Of a DNA stretch of 30,935 bases, positions 1 through 9,900 are shown piece by piece (position 1 is the first letter of the stretch; each line of letters opens with the position of its first letter). Below the pieces are notes generated by a model. The model saw nothing but the letters and a program-made list of their open reading frames with translations. It was not told the DNA's origin and searched no databases. The DNA lies in IMG/VR virus record IMGVR_UViG_3300042564_001440, positions 1 to 30,935 of that record. One strand, given 5' to 3'. This DNA comes from a virus. The position numbers and the translations under genes were made by a program.

Positions 1-546
1 AGTCATCTCATATGTTTCCGCAGATACAATAGCAACAACTTCATTATCGGAACCTAAGACTGCTTTAATATTAAACACCGGAAGACCTGTTAATATATTA
101 TACTCAAAATCACCTTGCCATTGTGCTTTTATATTAGCACCGGTAGATGGACCAACTACAACATACTCAGTTCCGCTCCAGATTTTTAATTGTCCAACTG
201 TTAAGTCATACCACAGTTGTCCTTGATCAGCAACTTCCGGTTCTGTATAACTAGAATTTAATTTTGATAAAGTTTTAAATTTTGCAGGACTAGTGCCTTC
301 AGCTTGACTATAACAAACATTTAAAGTATTATCCGATGTGTTATACCAAGTCTGTCCCAAAATTGGGCTAGCAGGAGGAGTACTATTGGAAAAACTTTCC
401 AATAGTTTTAAAAAGTTTTCGTTTTGTATTTCACCGTAGCCAGAATAATTTCTACCTACAAATATCAAGTCAGTAGTTTGATCCACTGATGCATCTTGAA
501 CTATGGCAAGTAATTGACCGTTAGTTTTGTTTATAATATATGACAT
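1..546 (-). CDS. Tail fibre paralogue, N-terminal part (cut by window edge)
   Basis: The first 182 residues are visible, with no stop before the left edge. The start ATG (544-546) is preceded by AAGGAC in the end of the previous gene and a 4-base gap. The protein begins MSYIINKTNGQLLAIV and carries the same module as the two genes before it: VDQTTDLIFVGRNYSGYGEI (21-40), NFLKLLESFSNSTPP (44-58), LGQTWYNTSDNTLNV (63-77), then QGQLWYDLTVGQLKIWSG (108-125) and VVVGPSTG (129-136). It then continues into QWQGDFEYN and LPVFNIKAV. This is the third consecutive copy of the module; the C-terminal domain lies outside the window. Confidence 0.75.
   Translation of the reverse strand, partial: MSYIINKTNGQLLAIVQDASVDQTTDLIFVGRNYSGYGEIQNENFLKLLESFSNSTPPASPILGQTWYNTSDNTLNVCYSQAEGTSPAKFKTLSKLNSSYTEPEVADQGQLWYDLTVGQLKIWSGTEYVVVGPSTGANIKAQWQGDFEYNILTGLPVFNIKAVLGSDNEVVAIVSAETYEMT
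148..546 (-). repeat. Fibre N-terminal module, copy 3
   Basis: This segment codes for residues 1-133 of the fibre gene cut by the left edge. Anchors are TTDLIFVG, YSGYG, FLKLLESF, GQTWYN, GQLWYD, LKIWSG and VVVGP. Confidence 0.75.
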
Positions 547-550
547 CTAA

Positions 551-1972
551 TTAAGTCCTTAATCCTGTAAATTGTAATGTTCTATTATGATTCGAACCGC
601 TCCGAGTCTTGGTAGCAAAAAACTCAAAGTTATATGTGTAGAACACTGATGTTGTTACAGGCTGTATGATATTGGTTATAACACTACTTGTTGTCCACTC
701 ACCATATGAATCTAAAACAAACGTGCCTGTTGGCAGTAGTGTAGTTACAGGATTAGGGTTAGAAATATTGAATCCAGTATTTGGAATACCACCTGTTACT
801 TTAACGTAGAATGTAGTACCTGTATTAATTGGATTTAACGATGTGCCGCTTAAACGATCCGAAGTACTATCAGTTCTAATAACTTCATTCCACTCAGGGT
901 ATGCAATATTAGTATAGGTAGTAGCAGTCCATAACCACCGCACTTGACCTACTGTAGAAGTAGTTGTTGCTGTAAAACTATAAGAATATTCAGTAGTTGG
1001 TTCCCAATAAGGATATTCTTGTTGAGAATACAATTTTCGTAATTCAAACTTTCTTACAGATACTTCTGAATTGTAAATGCAAGTAACTGATGCTCTCGAA
1101 CCTGATGGATAATTAACTCCGTCAGTATAGTCAAACGATCTAGCCAATGACTGTGCAATTTCAAAATTAGCTTGAGTATAAGCAAGATAATTAGTGTTGG
1201 TATAACTAAAACTACTTGTAGTCATTGTAGCAGTATAGGTGCCAAATGGTGTTATATTATAATATGATGTTAAATCTACATTAGGGTGTGATCTAACATC
1301 CCAACCGTTGATCAATATTTTTCCAAAGACTTCTAAATCTTTGAATATTGTAACACCGTTAACAATAGAAGAAGTGGACCCAGCACGAGAAGTTCCTGCA
1401 AGATATACTGTAGAAGAGTTCGGAGGCATGTTAAATGACGAGGTAGTTATCATTCCAACATAAGTACCATACGAATTGATCAGGCTGGCTTTTTGTACAT
1501 TGTTCGATTGATCTCTAATAGGACTAGGTGCAGGTAATATTCCAAATGATCCCAACCCACGGGAAGTATCAGGGCCTACTAACAGAAACCGTTGCCCATT
1601 CCAAATACTTAATTGTCCGTTTGGTTCATCAAACCAAATTGTTCCTGTAGATCCTGTTGAATAAGTAAGAGGCGGAGCTCCGTCTACAATCGCACCAGCA
1701 ACACTTTTGAATGTACCAATCGAAGTATCATAGACTTTAAGTTGTTTTTCTGATTTGTTATACCAAAGTTGCCCAGTTTGCGGACTTGTAGGAGGATCAT
1801 TTTCAGGTGATGCAAAATTAGTCAATAATTTAACTAGGTTGTTGTTGTAATACTCACCGTAATTATTAACATTCTTGCCTATTAGTTCTAGGCTGGTAGA
1901 GTAATTATCAACATCGCCTACTGCAATAGTTGATAAAACTGTTCCGTCAGTGTTGTATATAGTATAGGCCAT
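551..1972 (-). CDS. Tail fibre paralogue sharing the N-terminal GQLWYD module
   Basis: The 473-residue protein repeats the architecture of its upstream neighbour: DNYSTSLELIGKNVNNYG (22-39), LVKLLTNFASP (46-56), TGQLWYNKSEKQLKVYD (66-82), then TIWFDEPNGQLSIWNGQ (111-127) and LLVGP (130-134). After residue 140 it diverges: FGILPAPSP, a Thr/Ser/Tyr-rich beta region with many TATTTS-like runs, and no collar domain. The C-terminus ends TLQFTGLRT. The start is one base after the upstream TAA (TAAAATG) and the ribosome binding site is weak (AAAGA), suggesting coupling to translation of the gene before it. It is probably a second fibre or adhesin anchored at the same site as its paralogues. Confidence 0.75.
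   Translation of the reverse strand: MAYTIYNTDGTVLSTIAVGDVDNYSTSLELIGKNVNNYGEYYNNNLVKLLTNFASPENDPPTSPQTGQLWYNKSEKQLKVYDTSIGTFKSVAGAIVDGAPPLTYSTGSTGTIWFDEPNGQLSIWNGQRFLLVGPDTSRGLGSFGILPAPSPIRDQSNNVQKASLINSYGTYVGMITTSSFNMPPNSSTVYLAGTSRAGSTSSIVNGVTIFKDLEVFGKILINGWDVRSHPNVDLTSYYNITPFGTYTATMTTSSFSYTNTNYLAYTQANFEIAQSLARSFDYTDGVNYPSGSRASVTCIYNSEVSVRKFELRKLYSQQEYPYWEPTTEYSYSFTATTTSTVGQVRWLWTATTYTNIAYPEWNEVIRTDSTSDRLSGTSLNPINTGTTFYVKVTGGIPNTGFNISNPNPVTTLLPTGTFVLDSYGEWTTSSVITNIIQPVTTSVFYTYNFEFFATKTRSGSNHNRTLQFTGLRT
1571..1972 (-). repeat. Fibre N-terminal module, copy 2
   Basis: This segment codes for residues 1-134 of the 473-residue fibre. It has the same order of anchors as copies 1 and 3, with GQLWYN at 67-72 and IWFD at 112-115. 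Similarity is clear at protein level but not as a direct DNA repeat, so the duplication is old. Confidence 0.75.
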
Positions 1973-1973
1973 T

Positions 1974-3713
1974 TTATGTCTTTATGTGATAATAGATTGG
2001 GTAGCCACCAGTTGCAGTAGTGACATTTCTCATATCTGGTATATTAAAAGTAGTAAGGTCGCCGCCGTATTGCGTTCCAATAACTTGAAATAAGTTAGTA
2101 TAAGTTCCAGTTTTGGTATGAGTAGCACCGTTACAATATAACCAACCGGCAGTAATAGTTGCAGTCGTTGCAGAAGTTGCATACGCCATGATCATACCAG
2201 TGGATATTAAATTAGGGTATACATCTGCTAGGAAATTTCCTTTGGTAATTTTAGATAACGAACCACTATCTGTTACAATCATTGTAGTAGTACTTGTAGC
2301 AGTTGTTAAAGATGTTTGATCTGTAATTGCATTAGGAGTCAATGTCGTAGTTAATGTTACGCTAGCAGTCCCATCAAACGCTACCGCAGTTGAAGTAGAG
2401 TGACCTGCAACTTGAAAATTTCTCTTAGTTGCTAGAGCAGTAGCAGAAGCACTGTTACCATAAAAATTAGTTGCTGTTGTTCCAAGCCTGTTTACATAGA
2501 TTTGATCAAATGGCATAGCCTCTGATCCCAATATAACATTACCTACAGATGGTAAAATATCTTTTGCTACAGTTACAAAATTACTTAAGGTAGTAACACC
2601 TGTAACTTTTAAATTGCCAGATATAATAGCATTACCAGCTATACTAGCAGAACCCTGTAATGTTAGTCCCACAGTTGTAGATGAAGATGTTGTTATTGTT
2701 ATGTTATTTTTAAAAGTAGCGGAACCGTAAACTGTTAATGCAGTACCGTCAACTGTGCTAGTATTAATAGCAACAGTTTTTTGTTCTCCGTTAAAGTATA
2801 TATAAGATTTATCAGGTACACCAACCCGCATACTTCCTACAGCAAATCCATATTCAACTAATGCAAGATTTGATGAAGTAGATACTGCAATTTTTATTTC
2901 TTTAGTAGGAGAATTAGGACGTCTAACATAAAATCCTAGATTAGATTCGACGACTAAAGAACCGGCATGAGTTTGACGCAGGGAAGCAGGCCAAATATTC
3001 TTTAATACTTCACTTGCTTGAACATAAACACCATTAGAAATTTCTAATACTTTAGCTCTATCTGCAAGACCATTATACTTTGCTGCTACTCTAGTTGTTA
3101 TATTAATACCAGGACTTAGGCTAGGAAAGCCATCAATAACTGTTCTAGGAGTAAAACTGTTGTATGAAATAACCTCAACTACTTTACCGTTGACCCAGTT
3201 TAAAATAACAGGATATGTTTCATTGGTATTACTTACTAAATTTACCGATTCGCTACCAGTCTTATTAGCGCCTGTTGAAATATTAGGACCTACTAATGTC
3301 CAATCTTCACCGTATCTAATTTTAAGTTGACTAGTTCCCGTATCAACCCAGAGATCGCCGTCAATTAAATTTTGACTATACTCTACACTAGGATCATTAG
3401 CTTGTTGATAAATGCCATTTGCACTAGGCCAACGAGCACTGGTAACAGAACCGTTATTAACACGTAAAACTTTACGTCCTGGATTACTAGTATCATACCA
3501 CAGTTGCCCTTCAATTGGATTAACTGGAGGATTAGGACTTGCAAAATTTTCCAATAACTTTAAAAAATCTTGGGCGATTGCAGTACCGTAGCTAACATAC
3601 CCAGGACCTACAAGGTCTAAACTAGTACTGTAGTTGTCTCTAACAGGACCTGTTATAGTAATACTATTTGTTTTATTAGGATCTGAAAAATTTAATGTGT
3701 ATGATGACGCCAT
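1974..3713 (-). CDS. Tail fibre protein with shared N-terminal module and C-terminal tail-collar domain
   Basis: The 579-residue protein has an N-terminal module (1-143) shared with the next two genes: DNYSTSLDLVGPGYVSYG, FLKLLENFASPNPP, IEGQLWYDTSN, then DGDLWVDTGTSQLKIRYG and LVGPN. The middle is Thr/Ser-rich beta structure with short repeats of the type LTVYGSATFKNNITITTS, likely a trimeric shaft. The last 78 residues (502-579) are a phage tail-collar domain: STGMIMAYA, AGWLYCNGATH, NLFQVIGTQYGGD, FNIPDMR, ending YYHIKT. Collar domains occur near the tips of T4 gp12-type short fibres and bacterial receptor-binding proteins. The start lies two bases after the upstream stop. A host-binding role is inferred. 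Confidence 0.8.
   Translation of the reverse strand: MASSYTLNFSDPNKTNSITITGPVRDNYSTSLDLVGPGYVSYGTAIAQDFLKLLENFASPNPPVNPIEGQLWYDTSNPGRKVLRVNNGSVTSARWPSANGIYQQANDPSVEYSQNLIDGDLWVDTGTSQLKIRYGEDWTLVGPNISTGANKTGSESVNLVSNTNETYPVILNWVNGKVVEVISYNSFTPRTVIDGFPSLSPGINITTRVAAKYNGLADRAKVLEISNGVYVQASEVLKNIWPASLRQTHAGSLVVESNLGFYVRRPNSPTKEIKIAVSTSSNLALVEYGFAVGSMRVGVPDKSYIYFNGEQKTVAINTSTVDGTALTVYGSATFKNNITITTSSSTTVGLTLQGSASIAGNAIISGNLKVTGVTTLSNFVTVAKDILPSVGNVILGSEAMPFDQIYVNRLGTTATNFYGNSASATALATKRNFQVAGHSTSTAVAFDGTASVTLTTTLTPNAITDQTSLTTATSTTTMIVTDSGSLSKITKGNFLADVYPNLISTGMIMAYATSATTATITAGWLYCNGATHTKTGTYTNLFQVIGTQYGGDLTTFNIPDMRNVTTATGGYPIYYHIKT
3285..3713 (-). repeat. Fibre N-terminal module, copy 1
   Basis: This segment codes for residues 1-143 of the 579-residue fibre. 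Shared anchors with copies 2 and 3 are a STSLDLVG strand, YxxYG, a FLKLLExFAsP helix, GQLWYD, a second LWxD...LKI strand and LVGP. It is likely the part that docks to the virion. Confidence 0.75.
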
Positions 3714-3715
3714 GA

Positions 3716-4366
3716 TTAGTTCCCAATATTACTCAAGCTCTGAATTCTTATTGTATAATCAATTTGAATTAATCTGTTTAAACTTTTTTGCACAGGATGG
3801 AAAATTACGTGAGTCAACAGCATACCAGTGTTAGGCCCTTCTGTACTAAAAGATTTTAAACCTAGTTCATCAAATACATAAGCACTGTCTCCATTAGTAG
3901 AATTGTCAAATGCTGCTTGATCGCTAGGTTCACCAAAATCTAATAGGCAACTTACTAAGACATCTGTGTATGCTACACCAGCAATATGTCTTGTTTCCAT
4001 GAAGTTTCTTGCAGGATCTAATGAATAACTTTGTTTAGAATCAACAGTTTTATAATAAGTTTGATTATATAAGGCAGCAACATTACCAGTATTGTTAGGA
4101 GTTAGATATGTAATAATACCTGTAGGATCTACTCTAGTTCCACCATTACCAAATACCATTTCTGCAATAGTTCCTTCGCCTTGGTTAGCTATACTCTGTG
4201 CTAGTGCAATAGAGAAATTTTCGTAGTGAATTGCATTTCTTTTGTTAATAAAGACTTCTTTAGTAACGGGGTCATAGATCTTGATATGACCTTGAATGCC
4301 AACACTGCCTGCTTCGTTGGGTTTAGAAGGCGCTGGGGCTATAGGATCTTTTGGTAAATTGCTCAT
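3716..4366 (-). CDS. Conserved-looking phage structural protein of unknown function
   Basis: I do not recognise a named family. The chosen start is the ATG at 4364-4366 (MSNLPKDPIAPAP, 216 residues) because GGAAG at 4375-4379 is spaced eight bases from it. An ATG at 4379-4381 (MEDKNMSNLP) and a TTG at 4394-4396 are in frame but lack a good ribosome binding site. The N-terminus is Pro-rich, followed by GHIKIYDPVTKEVFINKRNA, then MVFGNGGTRVDPTGIITYL. The C-terminus is beta-like and ends LSNIGN, whose codons (GGGAAC) supply the ribosome binding site of the next gene. No membrane segment is visible. Position between the protease and collar-fibre genes suggests a tail, baseplate or fibre-attachment protein. 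Confidence 0.7.
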   Translation of the reverse strand: MSNLPKDPIAPAPSKPNEAGSVGIQGHIKIYDPVTKEVFINKRNAIHYENFSIALAQSIANQGEGTIAEMVFGNGGTRVDPTGIITYLTPNNTGNVAALYNQTYYKTVDSKQSYSLDPARNFMETRHIAGVAYTDVLVSCLLDFGEPSDQAAFDNSTNGDSAYVFDELGLKSFSTEGPNTGMLLTHVIFHPVQKSLNRLIQIDYTIRIQSLSNIGN

Positions 4367-4374
4367 GTTTTTAT

Positions 4375-4379
4375 CTTCC
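4375..4379 (-). promoter_or_regulatory. Ribosome binding site deciding the start of the 216-residue gene
   Basis: GGAAG on the minus strand is eight bases from the ATG at 4364-4366. The two longer in-frame candidates (ATG 4379-4381, TTG 4394-4396) have only AT-rich sequence in front. Confidence 0.55.
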
Positions 4380-4386
4380 ATAATGA

Positions 4387-4394
4387 TATTTATC
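4387..4394 (-). promoter_or_regulatory. Late-promoter-like element before the 216-residue structural gene
   Basis: Read on the minus strand the sequence is GATAAATA, one mismatch from TATAAATA. It lies in the 47-base spacer between the protease stop and the ATG at 4366. The expected transcript start near 4381 would fall just before the GGAAG ribosome binding site, which supports the ATG at 4366 over the in-frame TTG at 4396. Confidence 0.4.
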
Positions 4395-4413
4395 AATATA
4401 ATTTATTCGTATT

Positions 4414-6069
4414 TTAACTTCCGTATCTGTAAATTTTAGGTCTTGGCCATGCCAATCCTGTACTAGGTCGCAGACCTTGATTTACCTTAGGACCTACTTG
4501 CCCCTCTGCTGGACGCTCTTTATAAAAATATAAAAATCTATTAGCAGATCCTTGAAGATCAGTAAAATCTGTTGGGCCGCCTGTGCCTGCTGTAATCTGA
4601 TTAGTTTTAGAATAAGTCTGTATATATGTTAAAGCCAATGATTGACTTAACCTAGGCCAAGTTTCCGCTAGACAAGCTAATGCTCCTGCTACCTGAGGAC
4701 TAGACATAGATGTTCCAGATCGTTTAGTTATATAGTAAGATGTGTTTCTTGCATCGTTAGCATAAACACCCAAGGTAGAATTTACGCTACTCATTATAAA
4801 TCTACCGGGAGCATAGACATCTACTCGAGGTCCACAATTACTTGCATCAAATTTAGAGTCAGCTAAAGAAGAACCAATTGCGCCAACACATATTGCACCA
4901 GCGGCAGCCGTTATTGTTCCTCTCATGTAATAGTAATCTGTGCCAAATGCAGTATAATAGTTATTATAATCATCGGATTCCGATACAGAAGGTGTTGCTA
5001 TTTTAGAAAATTGATTTCCAGCAGCGGCAACAACAATAACTCCAGCAGCCATTAAATCAATTAAATCTTGTTCTATACTTGTATTTCTTTGACTAACTAT
5101 GGCGTATCCAGCAACATTGAAAATTCCATAATTTAACAACTGAGCTGATGTGAATGGTCCAGAAATTGTAGTACCCCTATATCTAACTGAATCAATGAAT
5201 GTAATATCCGTAACAGCAGTTAATCCGTAACTATGATTTGATATAGTAGGATTCTTAATTCCCGTTATGGGATTCATTGGTTTAGTTTGATGCCACACTT
5301 TAATGTAATCTATAAAATATCCAGTGGAACTAGGACTACTGGTGTACGGACTAATATTATAAATGGTGGAATCTCGTGCCCATCCTTGGGTATTTCCAGC
5401 AAATGTACCAGCGACATGGGTTCCATGATCATTGTCAATTGTCCTATCTGAGTATCCATCACCATTATTATCGGGATATGTGGCATCAATATAAGGAGTA
5501 TATACATAAGTTCCAGGTGAGCCACCTGTGACTGATGTTGAAAGTTCAAACCAGTTATATTGATTTACTCGAGATCCACCAGTGCCGTCTGCATTAACTG
5601 CAAACTCAGGGTGGGCTGGATTCATATGTCCGTCTACAATTACTACATCGACGTATTTTCCGCTGGCAGTTACATTAATTTCACCGGTTACATTAAAAAC
5701 ACCATCTGATCCCCAACTAGGTCGTTGCACTCCTTCAACTGATCTGAGTAATCCCCAATTTTTAAAGGTACTAGATACTGAATTAGATTTGTTCCAAAAA
5801 GTACTAGACTGTGTCCAGCTTGGTCTAAATTCCAGGCCGGCTTCTTCAAGTGATAGTTCAACTGCCATAACTCTAGGATCATTGCGGATTAGTCCAGCTT
5901 CTTCGTCAGTTAATCTATAGTGTGTATTTCTGCTAACTGGTCTTCGGTTAGATACAGGTATGGATCTGTCAGGAATGAATAGGGCGCCGCCTAGAGTCTC
6001 CATATCATTATAAAAAGAATCTAGATCCTCGTACTGATGTAAAGTTACAACATATTCGCGCTCTTGCAT
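4414..6069 (-). CDS. Subtilisin-like serine protease (peptidase S8) with I9-like propeptide
   Basis: The 551-residue protein has all parts of the subtilase active site: Asp146 in DVVIVDGHMNPAHPEF (141-156), His215 in DNDHGTHVAGTFAG (212-225), the oxyanion Asn352 in VVAAAGN, and Ser454 in SGTSMSSPQVAGALACLAE (451-469). Around the Asp the usual D-T/S-G is D-G-H. Residues about 5-73 look like an inhibitor I9-type propeptide (YVVTLHQYEDLDSFYNDME, then LTDEEAGLIRNDPRVMAVEL), suggesting autoprocessing. No signal peptide is visible. The start is one base after the upstream TAA, with GGAAGAC as ribosome binding site. Location among fibre genes suggests a virion-associated enzyme that digests host surface protein or matures tail proteins; both roles are inference. 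Confidence 0.9.
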   Translation of the reverse strand: MQEREYVVTLHQYEDLDSFYNDMETLGGALFIPDRSIPVSNRRPVSRNTHYRLTDEEAGLIRNDPRVMAVELSLEEAGLEFRPSWTQSSTFWNKSNSVSSTFKNWGLLRSVEGVQRPSWGSDGVFNVTGEINVTASGKYVDVVIVDGHMNPAHPEFAVNADGTGGSRVNQYNWFELSTSVTGGSPGTYVYTPYIDATYPDNNGDGYSDRTIDNDHGTHVAGTFAGNTQGWARDSTIYNISPYTSSPSSTGYFIDYIKVWHQTKPMNPITGIKNPTISNHSYGLTAVTDITFIDSVRYRGTTISGPFTSAQLLNYGIFNVAGYAIVSQRNTSIEQDLIDLMAAGVIVVAAAGNQFSKIATPSVSESDDYNNYYTAFGTDYYYMRGTITAAAGAICVGAIGSSLADSKFDASNCGPRVDVYAPGRFIMSSVNSTLGVYANDARNTSYYITKRSGTSMSSPQVAGALACLAETWPRLSQSLALTYIQTYSKTNQITAGTGGPTDFTDLQGSANRFLYFYKERPAEGQVGPKVNQGLRPSTGLAWPRPKIYRYGS

Positions 6070-6070
6070 T

Positions 6071-6904
6071 TTAGTCTTCCAGTTTTAATATAGTTAGATC
6101 GACAGTAATAACCCTAGAGGATGAATCTTTATTAGTCACTGCTAGATATATTGTAGAAGTTGATGTAGTATCGTTATTAAATCCAAGAACACCTGGAGTA
6201 ATTAGTTGTGTTAGTCCGCCGGAGGTAGTGATAACTTCTGCAATAACACCACTACCTGGGATCGGGTCATTACCTTCTGTTCTACTAGCGTCAGCAGTTC
6301 TACTTGTAGCATCCGAATATAATCGTATCCAGGCAGGATAGTTAGTAACTAGTTTTGACAATAGGTACGATTTATATCCAGATACTTGACAATTTTCTGT
6401 TGCGGCAGCGGCTAAACTCAATGCTGTAGTTGCTCTAACTGTAGTTCTTGTAGATAAACCAACTACTGTTGCAGGACTCCATGTTGAACTACTAGCACTC
6501 CAGACTAGTGCTTGACCGTTTGCAGGGACAGTCGTTGCAGTATCAACATCAAGAAAAGCATTAATACTTGTAGCAGTATACGCTGCCGGTGTTCCAGTTA
6601 ATGATGAATAAAGACCGCTAGTGGATACCGCAGACAATGTAAGCCACTTAGTATTGTAATTAGTAGAATCAATTTTTGCTAATACTTGATTAGCAGTTCC
6701 ACCTGCAATTACACCAACACCAGCAGTACCCGTGGTGCCCGGTGTCCCATTATCTCCTTTAAATCCACTACTAGTTAAATCTCTTGATATTTGATTTAAA
6801 AAACTTGAGTAATTGACTCGTTTTGTAAGCCGATTGTCAACAACTACAAATGTTGTAGCATTCGTAACACTTGTAATAGTCGGTAATAGCGTAATATTTG
6901 GCAT
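6071..6904 (-). CDS. Tail fibre-like structural protein
   Basis: The 277-residue protein starts two bases after the giant gene's stop; the last codons of that gene (GAGGGATAT) supply the ribosome binding site. The N-terminus, with TFVVVDNRLTKRVNYSSFLN at 18-37, resembles the attachment part of many small phage fibre proteins. It is followed by a very short collagen-like Gly-X-X run at 47-62 and by GGTANQVLAKIDSTNYNTKW (68-87), a motif frequent in phage fibres. NGQALVWSASSSTWSP is a second common fibre repeat. The C-terminal half is Thr/Ser-rich and predicted beta. A structural fibre or fibre-connector role is inferred; the exact partner is unknown. Confidence 0.6.
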   Translation of the reverse strand: MPNITLLPTITSVTNATTFVVVDNRLTKRVNYSSFLNQISRDLTSSGFKGDNGTPGTTGTAGVGVIAGGTANQVLAKIDSTNYNTKWLTLSAVSTSGLYSSLTGTPAAYTATSINAFLDVDTATTVPANGQALVWSASSSTWSPATVVGLSTRTTVRATTALSLAAAATENCQVSGYKSYLLSKLVTNYPAWIRLYSDATSRTADASRTEGNDPIPGSGVIAEVITTSGGLTQLITPGVLGFNNDTTSTSTIYLAVTNKDSSSRVITVDLTILKLED

Positions 6905-6906
6905 GT

Positions 6907-9900
6907 TTAATATCCCTCTAAAGGTTCTCCGTTTTCGTCTGTTAATGCAATACTATTTTCTATGAGAACTTTTTCTCCACCATAGAAATATATGTCTGGT
7001 AATTCTGCTGGTCTTGAACGTAGGAAGTTTGCCTGCGTTCCAGTACTGAATAGCAACGAAGTTGAAGCAGAGTCTGTCCAGAATTCTGCTTCACGCTTAA
7101 CTACCGTTATCCTTGTTCCAGTTGTAATTTCTTCAGCAATATTTAACACTAATGTGCTAGTTCCTGTTATAGTAAACTCCGGCTGTAATATCTCATAACT
7201 CGACGTATTAACTCCGTCAACTTTTATAGACGATGAAGTGTAATAAGAACGGGACTTATCATGTACTATCATTGAAGACTTTCTTAACTGTCGGCCGCCA
7301 TAATAAACTTCAACTTGATCTACAGCATTAGCAAGTGTCGACAAAACAATGCCGTCCCCTGCATGAGTAGAAGTGTTAATCAAAAATGTAGATGTTCCAG
7401 TTGATGCACTAATAATATAAGTTGTAGTATTTGAGCTAGGAATATGTTGAATTAAACTATAATCCGTTGTAGGAATATTTTGGCGTATGCTTTGATCAAT
7501 AACTTCTGTACCAATGTCAGAGAATTTTGCAGGACCAGTTCCTAATGTTGATCTTCTTAGACCACTTAGTACATTACCATCCTTGGCAGTATATTCAATT
7601 CTTTCTCCATCAACATAGATTACTCCAGGTACATTTCTGTCAGGAATAGGCTGTAGCAAATGGTCGCCATTTGCTACAACAATTGTATTATCAGTGTATT
7701 GCAAAGGCTGTGCTAGACGAGTACTAAAATATTCTGATATACGTTTGTAATGATGTCTTCCAAACATATCTTTAAAGATTCTATGGCCCAATACTGAACT
7801 TCCATATGAAGGTGGATTGAATACCATAACAACTATATCATCTTCTGGAAAAATGTCTACAGATCCTGAAAATTCAATTGATCGGAAATCTTCCATTACT
7901 GAATAATCAAATCCAGCGATTAATGGAGTATCATTAACAGTGACCCATACATAATTTTCATTAAGTACTGGATAAGTTAATATTACAGGGTCGTTACCAT
8001 TAAATCGTTCAGTCCTGATCATCATGTTATCATGATCAGTAAAGGACGTTACCTTAATAGTAGCACTATTAACTGGTTGAGTTAGGCGTAAATTTCTACC
8101 AGATACAAAATAGTCATACGTGCCGCCAAGTAATGATTCAATTGCTATAGCATCACCTGTAACAATATTAGGATTAATTAAATTAATAGTTAACGCTAAT
8201 ACTGTAAAATCATATCCTGGTCTTAATTCAATTCCGTTAAGATAGACTTTAACATTGTCCAATGTATATAGGCCGCTGTTTTCAGGTTGCTTAATATTGA
8301 TTGGATATTCTGTTTGACCAGCTTGTACTTTATGATAACTAGCCCAAGGTGGTAGTAATCGGTCTCGGACCGTTGATGTTATTTTTTCAACAATTACTTG
8401 TTCACTTACTGGTTCAATTGTTCCAGGTGCTCTATCAAGAGTTAGATTAGAAGTCGCAGTTGAACCTATGGTATAATACTGTTCATGGAATGTATTAAAT
8501 TTAGGGAAAGGATAATCAAAGAACCACGCTTCTAAATTATATATATTACTGCTTAATCCGTTAACAGTGACCATAGCTCTATTACTATTAGAAGCGGCCG
8601 GAGACAATACATAACCGTAAACTGCTAGATTACTAGGATTTCCAGATGGTGGAACTTCTTCACCGTTTAGCAATACATACACACTTCTTACATCATCAAA
8701 TCCTAGCAAACTAGTAACTGCAACGGTGCCTGTATTTCCAACGGTTGATGGAAGTTCAACTCCTATATATTCACTGTCTACAGTAACGTCGGCTCCTACA
8801 GTAACAAAAGAATATCCTACAATAGTATAAACTAGTTGAATAGGAACAATTATAGTATTATTAAAAATACAGTACTGGGTAGAACTAGTAAATGAAGCCT
8901 CGTTGTTAACCCTGTCAAATACTTTGCCGTTGGCTTGTACTCTAAATCCCAGCGGAGCATCAGGCAACCACGATAATGTAGCTCTAGTTATACCATCAGT
9001 TCCAGCTGCAAATGCACCTGAAACTACCATAGGATAAGATGATGATTCTGCCACTGTGAATACATTAATGCCTATAGAATCTGTAACATACCCTGGAACA
9101 CATTCTTCAGGTGCATAACTATCAACAGCATTTAAAAAGTTGTTTCCATCTATGATAATATCTTCTGGTTTGTATCCAAGAGAAGTGTCACTGATTGTAC
9201 TTCCGTTTATTACACTGTCTAAATTATTATAGTCATTGTTGGTAGAATAGAACTCTAATTCAGTTGCACCAAATAGACTAACATTCATAGTTCCTGAAAT
9301 AGTTGCAGTCGAAGTTGAATATATAGAAACTACTGCTCTATCAAGTCCATCAATAGAATTAGAAATTCTATACCAAATAGTAGTTGTACTTTCTGGTAAT
9401 ACGTCAACAAATGTTGTTGTGCTAACTTCTTTAAATTTTACTTCTGCTCTAGTAACATCAGTGAACGGTGCAAATGTTTGCATTGACAATATTGTTGCCG
9501 ATGACATTGATTCAGTTGCTCGGTACAATAATTTATTAGAAGCTTCTAGATCATTCAGTAGACTTAAAAGTCTAAAACTAGCTCCAGGATTTAATGTAGT
9601 TGATGTGCTACCTAATTCCCATCGGTCAGATCTAATTTCAATATAGTTGTCAGTACATTTCTTTACTTCGGCATTTAAATTAAATCCTGGATCAAGGAAA
9701 ACAGTATATGAATCTGTAGTTACTGGACTAACCGTTCCACTAAATGTTAGTATAGGTGGTACAGAATAACCTATACCAGGCCATCCTGCAAGTACTGAGA
9801 TGTTAGTTACCGTGAGTCCAACTTGAGTTATCTGAACTTTAGCCTGACGGCCATTTGGTAAGTCAGGAGGAGAAACTACAGCAGTGACTAAAGATGTAGT

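Noticed and set aside
1-3713. Diversity-generating retroelement acting on the fibre genes
   Set aside because: No reverse transcriptase, template repeat or C-type lectin variable end is visible in the window; the C-terminus of the third fibre lies outside it.
4364-4396. Longer start (TTG at 4396) for the 216-residue structural gene
   Set aside because: There is no ribosome binding site in front and it overlaps the promoter-like octamer; the ATG at 4366 has a well-spaced GGAAG.
5582-5920. Plus-strand open frame of 112 residues inside the protease gene
   Set aside because: It is antisense to the propeptide and Asp motif of a clear protease gene, and has no features of its own.
6718-6766. Collagen-like fibre in the 277-residue protein
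   Set aside because: The Gly-X-X run covers only about 16 residues, too short for a stable triple helix; it was kept as a minor motif only.
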